NCBI RefSeq assembly: GCF_001401155.1
Contig: NZ_LJRO01000200.1
Span: forward strand, 16,066-80,065
DNA from: Pseudomonas tremae
GTDB taxonomy: Bacteria > Pseudomonadota > Gammaproteobacteria > Pseudomonadales > Pseudomonadaceae
Direction: 5' to 3'
DNA length: 64,000 nt
The position numbers and the translations under genes are program-made. Under the pieces are notes generated by a model. It had not been told where the DNA came from, searched no databases, and worked only from the letters and a program-made list of their open reading frames with translations. Below are positions 63,639 through 64,000 of the stretch, in pieces; position 1 is the stretch's first letter; every line of letters begins with the position of its first letter.

Positions 63639-63977
63639 CTAACGCAACGATGTATGTTGCCGCACCGGCAAAGCGCTGCCGGAACGGGTCTGAATTGACT
63701 TGCGCATGTCCAGGCTCTTGAACATGTCCGGCAGCAGCAGAAAATCTCCTGGAACGTTGCTACTGCTGATCTGTGCCTCTTCAAGGATGCACTGCTCAAA
63801 GTAGGCTTCAAGCTCGCTCAGGTACTGATGCGTTCGTAGCGTATTGTCGCGCACCGAGGCAGGCAGTTTATCCGTTTCACTCTCTGCGCCGCACAGGGTG
63901 GCGACGGTCTGGGCGATCTGGATCTTGTGTTCGTGTTCGCTTTGCCAATCCCGAAGCGCCGCCTGATCGGCTGCCAG
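63639..63977 (-). pseudogene. 3' end of a gene entering from the right, interrupted by an in-frame TAG
   Basis: Coding-like sequence (LAADQAALRDWQSEHEHKI, then RTHQYLSELEAYFEQCILEEAQ) ends at TGA 63639-63641. A TAG at 63978-63980 interrupts it; upstream coding (FNDLGM) continues to the window edge in the same frame. The stop is most simply a CAG-to-TAG change. A GTG at 63854 could start a short reading frame but no ribosome site supports it. Not identified; a large effector-type protein is possible but unproved. Confidence 0.55.
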
Positions 63978-64000
63978 CTACATGCCCAGATCGTTGAAAA

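Noticed and set aside
1..64000. tRNA or rRNA genes, insertion sequences, prophage or CRISPR arrays
   Set aside because: None were recognised when scanning either strand; short degenerate elements could still be missed by eye.

Overview
The window looks like a chromosomal segment of a fluorescent Pseudomonas, most probably of the P. syringae group. The reasons are moderately high G+C, the many long antisense open frames typical of such genomes, and families common there (folE2 with a gamma carbonic anhydrase, sfnG, poxB, glsA, moaA, a TerC/CBS/CorC protein, several small Pseudomonas-type hypotheticals). I see no rRNA, tRNA, IS element, prophage, CRISPR array or origin. The species call is inference from gene content, not from a database match.

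Layout. 1-4.2 kb: the 3' part of a LysR regulator, then a zinc-starvation unit (Zur-type box, folE2, gamma carbonic anhydrase, DUF1624-type membrane protein) closed by a good terminator, and a small secreted protein. 4.3-7.5 kb: sfnG with a readable sigma-54 promoter and an upstream perfect inverted repeat, then a membrane diguanylate cyclase. 7.5-12.6 kb: an RND efflux pair with a divergent TetR regulator and a perfect palindromic operator. 12.7-22.4 kb: SCO1/PCu(A)C copper chaperones, glutaminase, DUF1615 lipoprotein, DUF1810, ABC exporter, aldo/keto reductase, and an overlapping SDR/GH15 pair.

22.4-28.4 kb is the most interesting block. It is a five-gene minus-strand operon, mostly joined by 4-bp start/stop overlaps: a HAD-UbiA fusion, a DprE1-like oxidase, a DprE2-like reductase, a flippase-like membrane protein and a GT-C-type glycosyltransferase. 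Together these are the parts list for making polyprenyl-phosphoryl-D-arabinofuranose from PRPP, moving it across the inner membrane and transferring the sugar to an unknown acceptor.

28.6-49.6 kb is mixed: two MFS transporters, an Nramp Mn/Fe transporter, a LysE exporter with an AraC regulator, RcnB-like protein, a qorB-like/HxlR divergent pair, a stand-alone PBP2, poxB, a GFA protein, a NIT-domain chemoreceptor, small hypotheticals, a chalcone-isomerase-like/DUF3833 pair, moaA and a CPA1 antiporter.

49.7-57.4 kb is a seven-gene operon with a divergent IclR regulator. It encodes a spermidine/putrescine-type ABC importer plus a three-subunit FAD/[2Fe-2S] dehydrogenase of the HcnABC/opine oxidase type, probably an import-and-oxidise pathway for an opine or another N-substituted or secondary amino acid. 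57.4-63.1 kb holds housekeeping-type genes (rRNA methyltransferase-like, DUF1275, FKBP, TerC family, GNAT). The last 0.8 kb is a decayed locus on the minus strand with in-frame stops.
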